Positions 23,301 through 35,416 of a DNA stretch of 64,000 bases are shown here, piece by piece. The position numbers were made by a program, and so were the translations under genes. The notes below the pieces were generated by a model. The model was not told where the DNA came from. It did not search any database and saw only the letters and a list, made by a program, of their open reading frames with translations. The stretch covers positions 37,190,426 through 37,254,425 of the forward strand of contig CP136064.1 of the NCBI GenBank assembly GCA_032622095.1. Direction: 5' to 3'. Source of the DNA: Siphonodentalium dalli (Eukaryota; Mollusca; Scaphopoda; Gadilida; Siphonodentaliidae). Every line of letters starts with the position of its first letter. Position 1 is the first letter of the stretch.

Positions 23301-26300
23301 ATTCAGAGTAAGTGTTTGTCTAATGCTTGTTCCCGGGCTGTCTTAGATAATCATTCCGATGTGACGTCATCTAGTTGGTTTGAATACACTTGCAGTTAAC
23401 TGTGTCACAATAATATCAAAGCTATAATACCGCAGTCATTGAATATCATGCACATGTCCACGATTATTAGTCAGGTCAAGGACGCCCAATGTTTTTCTGC
23501 TCTTTTGCAGTTGAATTATCAGATACTAATACATATAATTTGATATAAATGTGTAAGACAGGGAATAAAATAAAGACACACAGACACAGTGAGAATGGGT
23601 TTGTTTATTTCTTTTTTTTAATATCGGATTTATCATCTTTTTTAGATTTAGTTTGCGCCGGCATTTTGTCTTGTTGCTTACCTGTGATTGCCATTTGTTT
23701 CTCAAAATCCTGATGAATAATGCCCCTCATGACATTCCGATCCATACATGTAACTTGCAGGAAGTTTTTAATAAGGGATATTGGGTTAGAAAGTTGCGAC
23801 TTTAATATAAATCGACCGGTACGGTAAATGGCAAAATTACAGATAAATCGGTCTTCATATATTTAATTATTTACTGGGTTTCCCCCATAGCAGCTACCGG
23901 ACCCATTCCTCCCGACACCTAGCGGAAACCCTGAAATGGCAATATACTTTGGGCATTACGGTACATGCAGCATGATAATTCTACCTGTGGAATGAAGAAT
24001 CTTCACCCGGTGCTTCGTCCAGTCCTCTTTCACCCTGCTGTGATTCTTCGCCTTCTTGGTGGTCTCTGACTTACGTACTGGCCAGTATGTTGTTCGGTGC
24101 TTCGCATCATACCAGCGTGATGACACGATTGCAACGTTGCGTTCATCATCATCAAGAAACTCGACGACGTGGTATTTGTAGTCATCTAAAATAATAAAGA
24201 GTTAGATGTATCGGTACCGGTACATTGGAGTCTTTGGGATGGGTTCCAAATATTGAGTAAAATTCTTCTGTCTGTACATGGCAATATGTATTAGGCTTCT
24301 CCGACACACATGACGATGGATGTCCTACATGTACAGCTACCGGTATGCTTTAATTAATCGACCCATTTACCTGACTGCGGTCATACTGTGACTGCATGTA
24401 CAACGTGGTCAAGCGATATCCCTGAGAACTTTCTGATGAATGGCAACAAGCGGGGACACACTATAAAGTTCAGCTCCAAGTAAAAGGTGTAAGCGGGTTT
24501 TCGTTTGTTTCTTGATAGATATGAATAAAATTTGGTACATACATGTACAATGTACATGGGTGTCCATATTGGGATATGGAATATAACAGCATTTGAATGT
24601 TTTACAAATTCACAAAATTGTTGATTTTATTCAATGTCCAAAGTAATTGACCACTTAACCACATCAGAATTATGGGTACTTTTTCAGGATTTAGTCGGAA
24701 ATATGGCTTGTTGCCATTCATTGGAAAGCTCTCGACAAGCCATATTTCTAACTAAATCCTGAAAAATTACCCATAATTCTGCCGTGTTAAGTGGTCAATT
24801 ACATGTACTTTGGGTGTTACTGTAAGCAGCCAGCTCAAATTTAAAGGTGTAAGCGGCTTGTTACAGGTACCGGTAGCTTTTGTGCACAATTAAAAAATTG
24901 GGCAGAGCCTCCGGCCACTACTGAACACTTTTGGGGGAAAACGCTCAGATACCAATTTAAAAAAAAAAAAAAAACCTTTTGAATTCATGAAAAAATCATC
25001 GGACCATACTCAAATTCAAACTTGACCTGTATTTTGATATGTACCACATACCAAGTTTGGTTGTGACAAAATTATCCTTACTCAAGTTATCGATCGGTAA
25101 CCAAAATTGTTAACAGACGGACGGACGGATAGACAGATTACATTATACGTCCCGTTTTTCAAACGGGCGTATACAAAATATTGACCAGAAAATGTTGGAA
25201 TAAAAGTTCGGACAAAATTGTGACCACGGTACGACAGACGGACGAACATGCTCACATTTGGTACCGTAGTACCGTACCTTAAATGGTACCGGATTTCTTA
25301 AAAGTGACAGATTCTATCACATAGAGGTAAGGGGCAATGAATTACCACATAAGCAACACTAAATAATTTGGTACCTTAAGTGGTATTTCTTTTGTTATTA
25401 GGCCACACCTCCTACCACTCTCACCAAGGTATTGCATGTTTGTGCGGGCAGACGGACAAGCTGATTCCAGTATACACCCCCCCCCCCCACAACTCATTGC
25501 GGGGGGGGAGGGGGGGGTTATAATTATGTTTAAAAGAGCCATTTCCCCAAGCAATCACGAAATTTTCCGAAGTTTATATTCAGATGAGTCACATGACCGA
25601 TGAGCCCAATTTTTTGACATCATCGTAGTCTGGTCACGGAGATCTCTGAAACTGGTGGCTTATTATTTATATATTTTTCAGTTTATCTATTATACAATTG
25701 GAATGGGACTTGGATCATTTTAACCACAAGCATAGGGGCTTTCCGATTGCATTTAGTGGTTTCTATGCCGAATAAGTCCTTTAATATATACATGTGTAGT
25801 TACTGTACGATAAAGACAGTGAAATATCCAGGGATTTTTTGGGGATACCTGTTTTGGGCAATGATATGCCAAAGGCATACCAGTATCCCAAAGACATGAG
25901 CGAGGGACGTTCGGGAGGAAGTATAGATCTGCAGATGGTGTGGGAGGGGGTCTCCCCTCGAATTTTTTAAAAATCCAATGCATTGAGAGATAATCTAGAG
26001 CTCTTGGGGTCAATATTTTGAATTTTGCAGAGAGTTCACTTTGATTAAGTTTCTGAAGCATAAGCTGCATAACTTTGGAATTTTTTTTATATACAGTATG
26101 TATGGATTGGAAATGCTATTGTCAGATATCTTTTTGTTCAATGGATTATGCTTATACTGCTTGAAATGAGACCATTATCACTGTAATTCATATAAGGCGA
26201 CACCAATTTTTAAATCTGGTTTACGAACACCTCCTACAACTTTTTGTCCATTTCATGAAAAAACAAAACTGTTTTCTCCCAAAATATTTTACATGCGTAG

Positions 26301-27954
26301 TGATTATCATGTGCTGTCACATCCGGTTCTGCTTATGATCATCTACAGATCCATATTTTCATGTATTTCATGACAAGATATGTCTTGTTTGGTTCAGAAT
26401 TTCATTCAACAACATTTTTTCACAATTTTTGTAAAATTTATGTAAAATTCCACGATTTACTTGATATAAATTGGGGGGACAATATTTTTTATTTTTATTT
26501 TTTTCCCTCCTGCATCTACTTTTTTTCTCCCCACATTATCGTAAACCAGACTTAAAAATTGGTGTCGCCAAATAGGCTATTTTCTAAAATTCAAATGAGA
26601 GACACATTCATAATATACAGTATGAGTACTAGTAGTACAGAAATAATGTCTATTAAGTTAAATGTACCGGTAGTAATTGCTAGTAATACTAATCTCTATG
26701 TTAATTATTCATTTGGTATTATGAGATCCCACATGATAGCCAGGTTTACTTGATCAAATTGTCACTGTTCCTGTACTGTATTGTGTAATTTCACTAAAAT
26801 TTGTTTGAAATACTGAAGTCTCAGAAGGCTTAACTCAAACTATTTGAAATTTTCACAGATGAAAGCTAGATAAAGCCAAACATACTTATTATTCCAACTG
26901 TTAAACTTAAGTTAAATTTTTTGTTTGTAAACTTACATGTCTATTATCAATATTACATATAAATATATATCTTGTTATGATATGAATTGGGACCTGAATT
27001 AAAAAAAAATTGGAGTTTGGGTGCCCAAACCGGTAAACGGTATGAAAAATGGCCTTGATATGTCCCTGAAAGAACAATCAACACGGTATATAACTGTTTA
27101 TGTACCAGTATACTATATATACATGTACAATAACTACATGCACATGTGTATTTATGATGACATAACACACTAGATTTCGCAAATATGTCATGACAGCCAC
27201 TGTCTGCGTCATGTAGAAACTTACCAACAAGGTAGACAGAACACACCAAGGTGGGCCCCCGAGAGTCTGTACACGACGTATACAGCGAAAGACATATCAT
27301 ATTTGTATTCTATAATATGGTCTATTTAATTTGACATATTATTTGATATACTCAGCTATCAAATTCAATAGACCACAATCACCACATGGATAGCGAAAAT
27401 CTGTTTTTGTTGCATTGGCAAATGTATCATGTTTTATAGATATTTCTGCTATAACAGTAATGTTTGCATAACAATGACTTAGCATTCAGAATTGCATTAC
27501 TTGAGATTTGTTAAGAAAGAAAATAAGAACAAAGTCACTTCTGAAATGGCTGAATGCCTAAAATTCATGATACCGGTACTTGCGCTTATTATTATTAGAA
27601 AGTAATCACGACAAGTTTAACGAGCACATAAAAAGCTTCCTGTCTATAGTATATACCGGTACAATACTGTAATTATGCACAATGTTTCTATTTACAATAA
27701 CAAAGGTGGGACATATCTACAAATTAATAAGATGTACGGAATGTATTGAAACAAACTGACTGGTGTGATGTTCACGATATACTATGATTCCCTCAACTTG
27801 CAATCTAAACATGAATAGAAGAAATGGCACTCAAGAATCAACAAATGTCACGACGGCCGCTATCTACGTCGTGTAAAAACTTACCAACTAGGTAGACAAA
27901 GCCCACCACGGTGAGCCCCGAGAGTATGTACACGACGTATACAGCAGAAGACAT
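14331..27954 (-). CDS. DUF4806-domain protein, nine exons, complete
   Basis: Nine exons on the minus strand, each bounded by AG and GT: 27885-27954, 23985-24185, 22577-22670, 20515-20747, 20018-20115, 18632-18736, 17011-17182, 15735-15865 and 14331-14360. They sum to 1134 nt, exactly 378 codons including TAG, and all junction phases agree. Exon 1 gives the ATG and a hydrophobic N-terminus (about 23 residues, YVVYILSGLTVVGFVYLV), possibly a signal anchor. Exon 2 has an YHVVEFLDDDE...W...TYWPVRKS block typical of the N-terminal part of DUF4806 proteins. Exon 4 is RS/P-rich (SPIRSPIRSPIR). Exon 7 holds the DUF4806 core (MGGSSASDVIQDMLRK...ELAVQFNYTG...). Exon 8 is basic. The family's function is unknown. 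No lesion is visible. It could be a captured host gene or an accessory gene of the insertion. The exon 1 choice rests on phase fit and an almost identical spare copy at 27225-27295. Confidence 0.8.
20940..21290 (+). repeat. Dispersed repeat with GACG/CAGA tail (copy 2)
   Basis: Contains GGGCCCCTACTTAACACTTCTGG, TCGGAC...AACCCATATTCGAAC, CTTGACCTGTATTTTGATATG and ends in CGATCGGAAACC...AACAGACGGATGGACAG. It lies in the intron between exons 3 and 4 of the DUF4806 gene and matches 24890-25175. Confidence 0.65.
24640..24805. repeat. Fold-back repeat
   Basis: TTGACCACTTAACCACATCAG at the left is mirrored by CTGCCGTGTTAAGTGGTCAA at the right, and ATTATGGGTACTTTTTCAGG by its complement, leaving a short loop. 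The centre resembles the fold-back at 13620-13735, so both belong to one family. It lies upstream of exon 2 in the first intron. Confidence 0.8.
24890..25175 (+). repeat. Dispersed repeat with GACG/CAGA tail (copy 3)
   Basis: GGGCAGAGCC..GGCCACTACTGAACACTTTTGG, then CTTGACCTGTATTTTGATATG, ATCGATCGGTAACC, AACAGACGGACGGACGGATAG and a CGTCCCGTTTTTCAAACGGGCG hairpin. Same family as copies 1 and 2. Confidence 0.65.
27225..27295 (-). pseudogene. Duplicated, frameshifted first exon of the DUF4806 gene
   Basis: An ATG-TCT-TTC-GCT-GTA... start with a GGTAAGTTT donor, about 660 bp downstream of exon 1 in the direction of transcription and clearly homologous to it; the intron sequence after the donor also matches. 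It is 71 nt against 70 for exon 1, so splicing into exon 2 would be out of frame. It is either a decayed duplicate or, if used, an alternative exon encoding a different N-terminus. Confidence 0.65.
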
Positions 27955-28654
27955 ATCTAGGAACGTATGAGAATACTAGTAGCATTCACATATATTTTAG
28001 TGGTGACTAAACATTACATACACAAATGGTCGAAAGATGTATTCAGGATTGCATACATACCCATGTAAATTTAATTTGTTTTACTACGATATAAACTTAT
28101 TGCGCATTAATATTCAAATTATAGTGGTCTCGGTATCACCCCCCCCCACCAGTCAACAATGGCGGCAATATGGAGACAATACCGAGGCATCTACCGTATC
28201 AATGCACAGAAGTTATGGTCTAAATAAATTGGTCTAAATGTCCACATGTACATGGATTGTTACCGTACATCCAGTTACATCCAATGTCCTGAACTACGGT
28301 ATATACCCCCGGTATTTGCCAATATACATTGTACATGTGTAGTTAATCCGATTTAAATACGAAACTTACGAATCACAAGAGTTCATTAACACATGTTCAA
28401 CCACGAATCAGATATGACAGAAGCCTGACAGTTGCACGCATTCCCCGACAGATTTTCAAGACACACCGTCATCACCACCTATCATGTTCTGCCAGTGACA
28501 TGTGCAACTACAGGTACTCGGACCTCGGTTCACAAAGATGGTGATGGGTTATACCGGTAGGTAGCGTGAACTGAACGATTTCTGTCATATCTGATATTAC
28601 AATGCTTGTATGCATGTATCTGCCGACATGTACATGTATGGGACCTTTTACTTT
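27955..28654. other. Intergenic, no gene seen
   Basis: AT-rich, with several ACCGGTA and TACATGTA words. The transposase ORF ends at 28655, so this region holds its 3' side and the presumed promoter of the DUF4806 gene. No TATA box is distinguishable from the general AT background. Confidence 0.4.
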
Positions 28655-30778
28655 TCATGTATTGTGCAGAAAGGGTAATCCTAAATAATCATCATCAAGA
28701 GGCAACAAAACATACTTCTGAGTAACAGAGTTGACAGAAACATAAGACATTTCAGAACTAAGATTAGATAGACGATAAATTGATAAGTTGCTAGACTTTG
28801 TGGGATATGTGAAAAAGTCTTGCTTTCTTTCAAATATGCTATATATAATGAATATTCCACCTACTGTTGAGATAATGTTTCTTATAAGAACAATGTCATC
28901 TCTAACCTTAGCACAATTATCTCCAACATTACAAGATAGAACAAATTTCTCCAACTGAACACTTTTATATTGTACAAATGTTATCTGACGTGCAAAGGCA
29001 GGTACAGGTCCATTAAAATGAGGGTGCAAGACTTTTGGATCACTTTGGCTAGAACCGACATGTAACTTTAAAGGAAACTTACTATTTTCAATAGTTCTGT
29101 TTATAACTTGTTTCATTGGATGATTTGACTTACGAACTTTGCGCTTTAGTGCTTGCATAACATTTTCAAAAGGAAAAGCAGAAAATGAGTCCAAAGGGCC
29201 ATGAAGTTCAGCATCTTTGGCAAGATGAATAAGGCCATGTACATTGTATACCATATTTTCCTTGCCATAGTATTTGCTGAAGTTTTTGAAGAAAGTGAGG
29301 AGTAGTTCATGAGCCCATTGGCGCAATTGGCATGAATTATATAATGATGGACACACAAGAATGCGAATTGCTACAAACAATAACATGAAATGGTTGTAAA
29401 GAGTACTTGGGAAAGGATCAAGAAGTGCCAACACACTTGTGTAGAGTAGAAACAATCTAAGTTCTGTTGCCTTCCACCTATCTATTTCCCCGAGAGCTCT
29501 GGGTTTGCTAGCAAATTATCGTGGAATGTGCTGCTTTAGCGATAGAACATTGTCAGTGATTGATGTAATTACTCTTGCCGGCTGTCTGCAAATGAATGGA
29601 CCTTTCATCCAAAATCGAATAAGTTTTCGCATTATACCAATGCACACAAGATGCATGTAGTCACGAGGGAACGAAGAAACAGGACCAACTTGGAGATTTG
29701 CAAATGGAAACGATCGTTTGTGGTGATTCTCCTCATAATCGTTGCTATCAGAATCATCAGACTCTGGTGGTTTGAAAGAAAGATCAGTTCTCAAATCAGA
29801 ATTATATGATTGAAATGTCATTCTTCCATCAATGTGGGTACCTGCGTCAACACATTTGTCGCAACCACTGTAGCCACTATGGGATTTAATTCCTTTTATG
29901 AATGCACGAGCTGGCGCATCACAAATGAAACACTTGATTTCAAAACTGCAATGAGAATCAGCAAACTGATACCCTGTTTGGTACAGCTGATCTGCCTCCT
30001 TAATGAAATCTGCAAAATATTCATCAAGGTCATTTGGCTTTGAACTACCACAGAATAGGGCAATAATGAAAGGCTGACAGTCCAAATCATGGAATTGTCC
30101 TAGGATTGGCCAAAACTGTGTTGAGTTAGATTTGTAGAGTGGAGTTCCATCAATGTTGACTTTCAGTGACAGTTTGGTGGGTAAACTCAAGTGTTCAGAT
30201 GACAGTTGTTGGAAGATCTTGTTGATGTGCTCAAGAATCCCAAAGTAGAAAAATTGTCCACCTCCTAATACAGTAACTGAAGTTGCAGATGGTGTAGAGA
30301 GAAGGGTTCGAGGGTCCTCAGGAAGGCTATGTAAATCACCAATATCTTCACCTTTTCGCAATATATCAAGAAGTCCACGAATAGCTATATGAGTAATATT
30401 ATTAGTTTTGGCCCAATCAGAGAGTTTATCATGAACTTGGCAATCAGAAGCACTTTGCATGGAATCATTGGAAGTGTCATCCTCTGACTCAGAAGATGAG
30501 ATGGAACTATAAAAACTTTCATCAAGAGATGAATCAGAGTCACAAGAGTCATGGTCTACATGTACCGGTACATGTACTAGATGTACATGTACACTCGGCT
30601 GAGATTCACAGTTTCCTGCATCGTAACTTTCACTATCGGTGGTTGAATCAGAAGATAAGGGAAGCACTGTTTCATTAGTACATGTAGAGGCACTCTGAAT
30701 AAACTGAGCACACTGTTCTTGAATTCTCCTACGTTTTGACCAGGCAGATTGCCCCCATTTCGGCATCTGCTTAGGCAT
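28655..30778 (-). pseudogene. tnp2/CACTA-like transposase with one in-frame stop
   Basis: A single frame of 708 codons from the ATG at 30778, broken only by TAA at 29516-29518 (codon 421). The N-terminus is Ser/Asp-rich. The middle has FKINIDG-type residues (LKVNIDGTPLYKS...FWPILG), a CDAPAR...HSGYSGCDKC zinc-like motif (tnp2-style) and PRDYMHLVCIGIMRKLI. The second part has VHGLIHLAKDAELHGPLDSFSAFPFEN, like the DUF4218-type region of such transposases. This is the domain order of EnSpm/CACTA (tnp2) transposases of animals, which cut and paste DNA transposons. It precedes the DUF4806 gene on the same strand and may be the mobilising gene of the insertion or of an internal element. Splicing or read-through past the stop cannot be excluded. 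Confidence 0.75.
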
Positions 30779-31928
30779 TGTGACTTATAGTCTATATCTC
30801 CAAACTACTGGTATGTGCCTGTAATGTTTAAAACAGAAGATCAGGATAATGACAGGATTGAGACATGATTTTGAATTACCGGTATCAAATTCTTGTCAGA
30901 TGTGTCACAAATTACAATGTGATTACGGGGGTATCACGATCAGACAGTTTTACAATGACAACAATTACCAGGTCTGGCAAAAGCACAGATCTAGCAATAA
31001 TAGATGAATCTGTCAATAACAGAGAGATTCATCTGCCGGCATAAACTGTAACCTGAAAGCAATGCAAGAAATCGGACACGAACGATCAATTGACAATAGT
31101 CATCAATGTATCACATACCGGTAATTAACAACCGTGGGGGGGGATTTGGGGGGGGGTTTTGGGCAAGTTTTATAGGTATCGGTATCATCAGTGTCTGACA
31201 TCAGAGTTATGGCAAGTATCATGACTTGTGAAGTGTTGTTGCTTTAAAGTTTAATCAAACCAAACTCGGCAAACTTGACAATAAGAGTACTGTCCCTTTA
31301 GATCCAAATAAAATGTTGACGACCCCCGCCTAGAACTTACAGAGAATACTCCTTACACCAGCAGATTCTAAAGTTTACGGCAATCGTACAGTGTATTCAG
31401 ACTGGTCGGCACAGCATGAAAGATTAAAATTAATTTTTAAACGTCTGATGTAACATTGTGCTGCCATTCCCGGGATATATTTTTTATTTCAAATAGATCA
31501 AAGATCGGTGCCACATTTTCTGTGATGATTACAATGTTTTGAATGCTACGCATATAAGTCGTTTGATTGATTGAGTCAATACTGGTACATAAATATTAAT
31601 AAATTGAGCTACCTGTATTAATTCCCGTTCGTCATTCTGTTAATTCATTCGACACGACTACATGCCCAATATCGTAATGCTACTGGTAGGTACCACAAGC
31701 ATTAAATACATGTATTTCAGTGTAATTTAAATAAATACGTGTAAGTTATTTATGAAATTATGTAAAATTATGCTGAAATCTTTAATGCACACGGTTAGTT
31801 GAAATAACACTCTTACAGTGAACATGACCAAAGTTGTTACTTGAACGAGTAATTGAGCATGTGAAGTGAACATGTCCTGTTATTTCATGTTTCCTATTTT
31901 CAATGTTGCTTGTGAAACATACGGTGCA
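30779..31928. other. No gene seen
   Basis: AT-rich spacer upstream of the transposase with G- and C-homopolymer runs near 31135-31165 and no ORF of interest. CACTA-type terminal repeats were not recognised here. Confidence 0.4.
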
Positions 31929-32646
31929 GTGATGTAAACCAAACCGCTATCATGCATCTGTGCAAAAAAGTCGTCATGAAATTTTCAGAATGACTATTTT
32001 AACAGATCAAAATTCCCTAAATGTTGGTCGGCTAGTTAAGATGAACATTTCAACTATTAAACTGAGTAATTACCAAAAAAATTATTGTGGTCGAAAGTCT
32101 TTATCTCAGCACCAACAAATTACATTCTGTTTATGTCTGACAATTTCCATAAAGAGCTGACAGCTTGTAACACAATGTACATATTGGTCATTAGCATAAT
32201 TTAGTTTACCACATATTTTTACGGGAAAAGATAGTAATATACAAGATTGTATTCAAAACCACTCTACGATAATATATCGTACCATAGATCAATTTACATC
32301 ATGCCGTTAGTTCAGATAAAAATACAGCGCATGAATCCCACTAGAATTTACTTATTATTTACTTCCGCGTTCCTAATATGGGATCCCAAATTAGGGAGTC
32401 AGATGTCAACACTGGAGAAATGTGTTTATGTTTGAAAAATAGGCTCAAATAACACTATTTTAATAATGGTGAGTATGGAAACGATTGAATTTGATAGTTG
32501 AAATGTTGATGTTGAATAGCCCACCAATACCATTAATTGGGGAATTTTTATCTGTTAAAATGTGAGCCCATCTGGAAATTACAGGTAGATCTTTTTGTAC
32601 ACAATTAGCTCTGATGTAAACAGAGATAGCGGTTTGGTTTACATAA
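31929..32646. mobile_element. Possible MITE with 20-bp inverted ends
   Basis: GATGTAAACCAAACCGCTATC (about 31931) is mirrored by GATAGCGGTTTGGTTTACAT (about 32626). Nothing coding lies between. The right end overlaps a tandem duplication at 32608-32805. Confidence 0.5.
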
Positions 32647-32805
32647 TATGGAAGCTTAGATTAGTGTAGTCCTGCTTACAAGACTCATCTGGCAAGTACA
32701 CAAATAGCTCTGATGTACGGTAAACAGCGATAGTGGTTTGGTTTACATAAGATGGAAGCCTAGATTAGTGTAGTCCTGCTTACAAGACTCATCTGGTAAG
32801 TACTG
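32608..32805 (+). repeat. Tandem duplication of about 98 bp
   Basis: AGCTCTGATGTA...GATGGAAGC...CTGCTTACAAGACTCATCTGG occurs twice in a row, with small differences. Confidence 0.85.
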
Positions 32806-33508
32806 CGTAGTTATCATTGCCATCCAGACAATAAATGTTGCGAAATAAAATACATTTAAATATATACATGTAGACTTCAAATAAAGCGAAGTGAATAGAT
32901 CGACAGCCGACATTGTTGTTGACATCGCGAAAATGTTGCATTGTGGGATTTGTCTAATTTGACTAGATGTTCGGATTGTTGTTTTTATCGAAAGCACGTA
33001 CCTCGCTTTCGAGCAGAAATTTTTAATGATAAAAAATAAATCAACGTGTTATACATGTACCCAGTCATTTTAAGTAACTGTTAATATTCACATTGAAGAT
33101 GGGCAAGTGCATTATAAATATCAGAATTTCGAAATGGCACTTGCCAGATGAGTCTTGTACTTCATCAGGACTAGGATTACTGTACATCATAAATAAACCA
33201 CTTTTATTAATATTATACTGTTTAATATTTGGAAACAAAACATGTATTTTAGTTTTATCTGTGTTTTATTCGCTAATAAACCTTGCAAATCGAGTTTCAT
33301 AAAAATGATGTTGACAATGTAAGTCATGTATTAAGTTACTATTAACTAAAGTTAAGTGTGGCACTGGCAGTCGCAGGGAAGAAATAATGTATCTTTAATC
33401 ATTTTAATATTAACTACTGGTACTAACCACAGGAGTTTGAATGACAGAATGATAATAAATACCGGTAATAATAATAAATATATACTACAAATACCGGTAT
33501 ATAAATGA

Positions 33509-33992
33509 TTAAAGGTATTCAATCCGATAAAACTCCTCTCTTTACTATTTCAATGGCTTCGGGGGTCAAAAATATTTGATTCGAGTCGAGGAAGTCACCC
33601 ATCAAAGCTCAGATTTGTTAGATATCGATTTTAGAAATATATTATTTTTCATTATCTGGAATACTTTCTGGCCCAGATCTCAGTCAAAATTGCGTTATTA
33701 TTAGCACTTGATTTTAGAGTTATCCATCCTTGTCTGTTTGAATAGAGTTTGTGTACAAATCTCGAGCAGGATACGAAATCGACGGCAATTATTAGTACTC
33801 ATCTCGAGAACATAACAAATTTCAAAAATCAATATCTAATAACTCTGAGCTTTGTTTGATGGGTTCCTCGACTCGAATCAAATATTTTTTACCACAAAGC
33901 CAAAGAAATAGTAATATAGGACCCTCTGATCGGATTGTTGTTGTTGAAATCTGTTGAGATGGGGACCCTCTGTTCGGATTGAGTACCTTTAA
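33509..33992. mobile_element. MITE with TTAA-flanked 19-bp inverted repeats
   Basis: TTAAAGGTATTCAATCCGA at the left and its near complement TCGGATTGAGTACCTTTAA at the right. Inner arms (GATTCGAGTCGAGGAA and complement) also pair, giving a long imperfect hairpin. TTAA at both ends fits piggyBac- or Kolobok-type target preference. No ORF. Confidence 0.7.
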
Positions 33993-34024
33993 ACAAAGGA
34001 TTGCAACTAGTAGATCAGTGATTC

Positions 34025-34838
34025 TGACCTCATTTTTCATTATGACACGAAATTAGGAAGTACTACCCGGTAGTATATAGCGATCATATTATTGATAGCA
34101 TTGACCTCCAGATACATTGTTGTTCTATTGCGAATATTATACCGGTACATGTACATCAATCTGACCGTCTGACTTACGCTTGTTCTCGTATTAATAATTT
34201 CACCTTATTTTCTGTTTATAACCCAACCATAGCAGGTTTCATTTGCGAGATACAATTCTACTCCTCTCACGTAGGCAGCCGCGGACGGCGATTATTGCAA
34301 TACGATAGGGGAATATTTTGATATTCGTACTCAGATATCATAACGTTTTGTACCTACTAGTAGCTTGTCTGGCCTACAGTTTGAGGGAAAAATGGCTAAT
34401 TTGGATTTACTAGTACCGGGTATTTCGAGTTACATATTTATCACCCCATGTACCGGTATTATTCTTTTTTGTGAAAATAAAATAAAATATGTTGAAGGTG
34501 CTACATTAAATTTATGAAGCATGAAATTAGCCCCAGAGTATGTTTAATAGGTTTATTATAGTTACACTATGCACAAGGTGTTCCTCTATGGTAATGTATT
34601 GCGATAATCGCTGACCATCCGCGGCTGCCTACATGTATTTGAGAGGATCAGATTTGTATCTCGCAAATGAAACCTGCTAAAGTGGTATGGTTGGGTTATA
34701 AACCAAAAATAGGGTAAAATCATTAATACGAGAACATAGTCACAGACGGGTCAGATTGATGTATAATAGTCGCAATAACAATGTATCTGGAGGCCACGGC
34801 TACTTCCTAATTTCATGTCATAACTAAAAATGACGTCA
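34025..34838. mobile_element. Fold-back element, about 290- and 260-bp arms
   Basis: TGACCTCATTTTTCATTATGAC at the left mirrors the right end CATAACTAAAAATGACGTCA. Inner matches include GGAAGTA, CCAGATACATTGTTGTTCTA, AGGTTTCATTTGCGAGATAC and GGCAGCCGCGGA. The central 260 bp is unpaired. No coding potential. Confidence 0.75.
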
Positions 34839-35416
34839 TATATAAATCACTAATTTCAATCCTATTCTCCTTATTTGTATATAATTACATACCGGGTTTA
34901 ATCTATATATACCGGTATATATATAAGAGGGAGGTAAAGTGAAAACATTTGAATGGGGAATTCAGTGTTGAGAAAAGATTGATCAAACCTTACAAAGTGC
35001 AGGTGATCATATACTTTTTGGAAAGTTTGAATACCGGTACTTATTCTAGTGTTGACGGATAGCGAAATTTAGATTTTCATCCCAGGGTGGATATTATTTG
35101 ACATCTAATTTAGTAATTATTAAAAAGTAGGTCAGCAGTTTACCATTGTTTACAAAATTTCCATCAAATAATGTCACAAAACAAAACAAAAATTAAAAAA
35201 CTGCTTCGCCTTGTCACTAGATATATGCTCAGATATTCCAACAGGACATGAAGCATTATTCTGCGGTAACAGTGCAGTTTGTAATGTAAATATTGAGTAA
35301 TACCGTCCTTTAAAAGCCAGCCTTGTTTACTAGGATGTAAGTTTGTAACTAACACAGTTGTGACAGTACACTACAAAATCAACATTGAATTTCTCATTCA
35401 AATGTTTCCACTTTAT

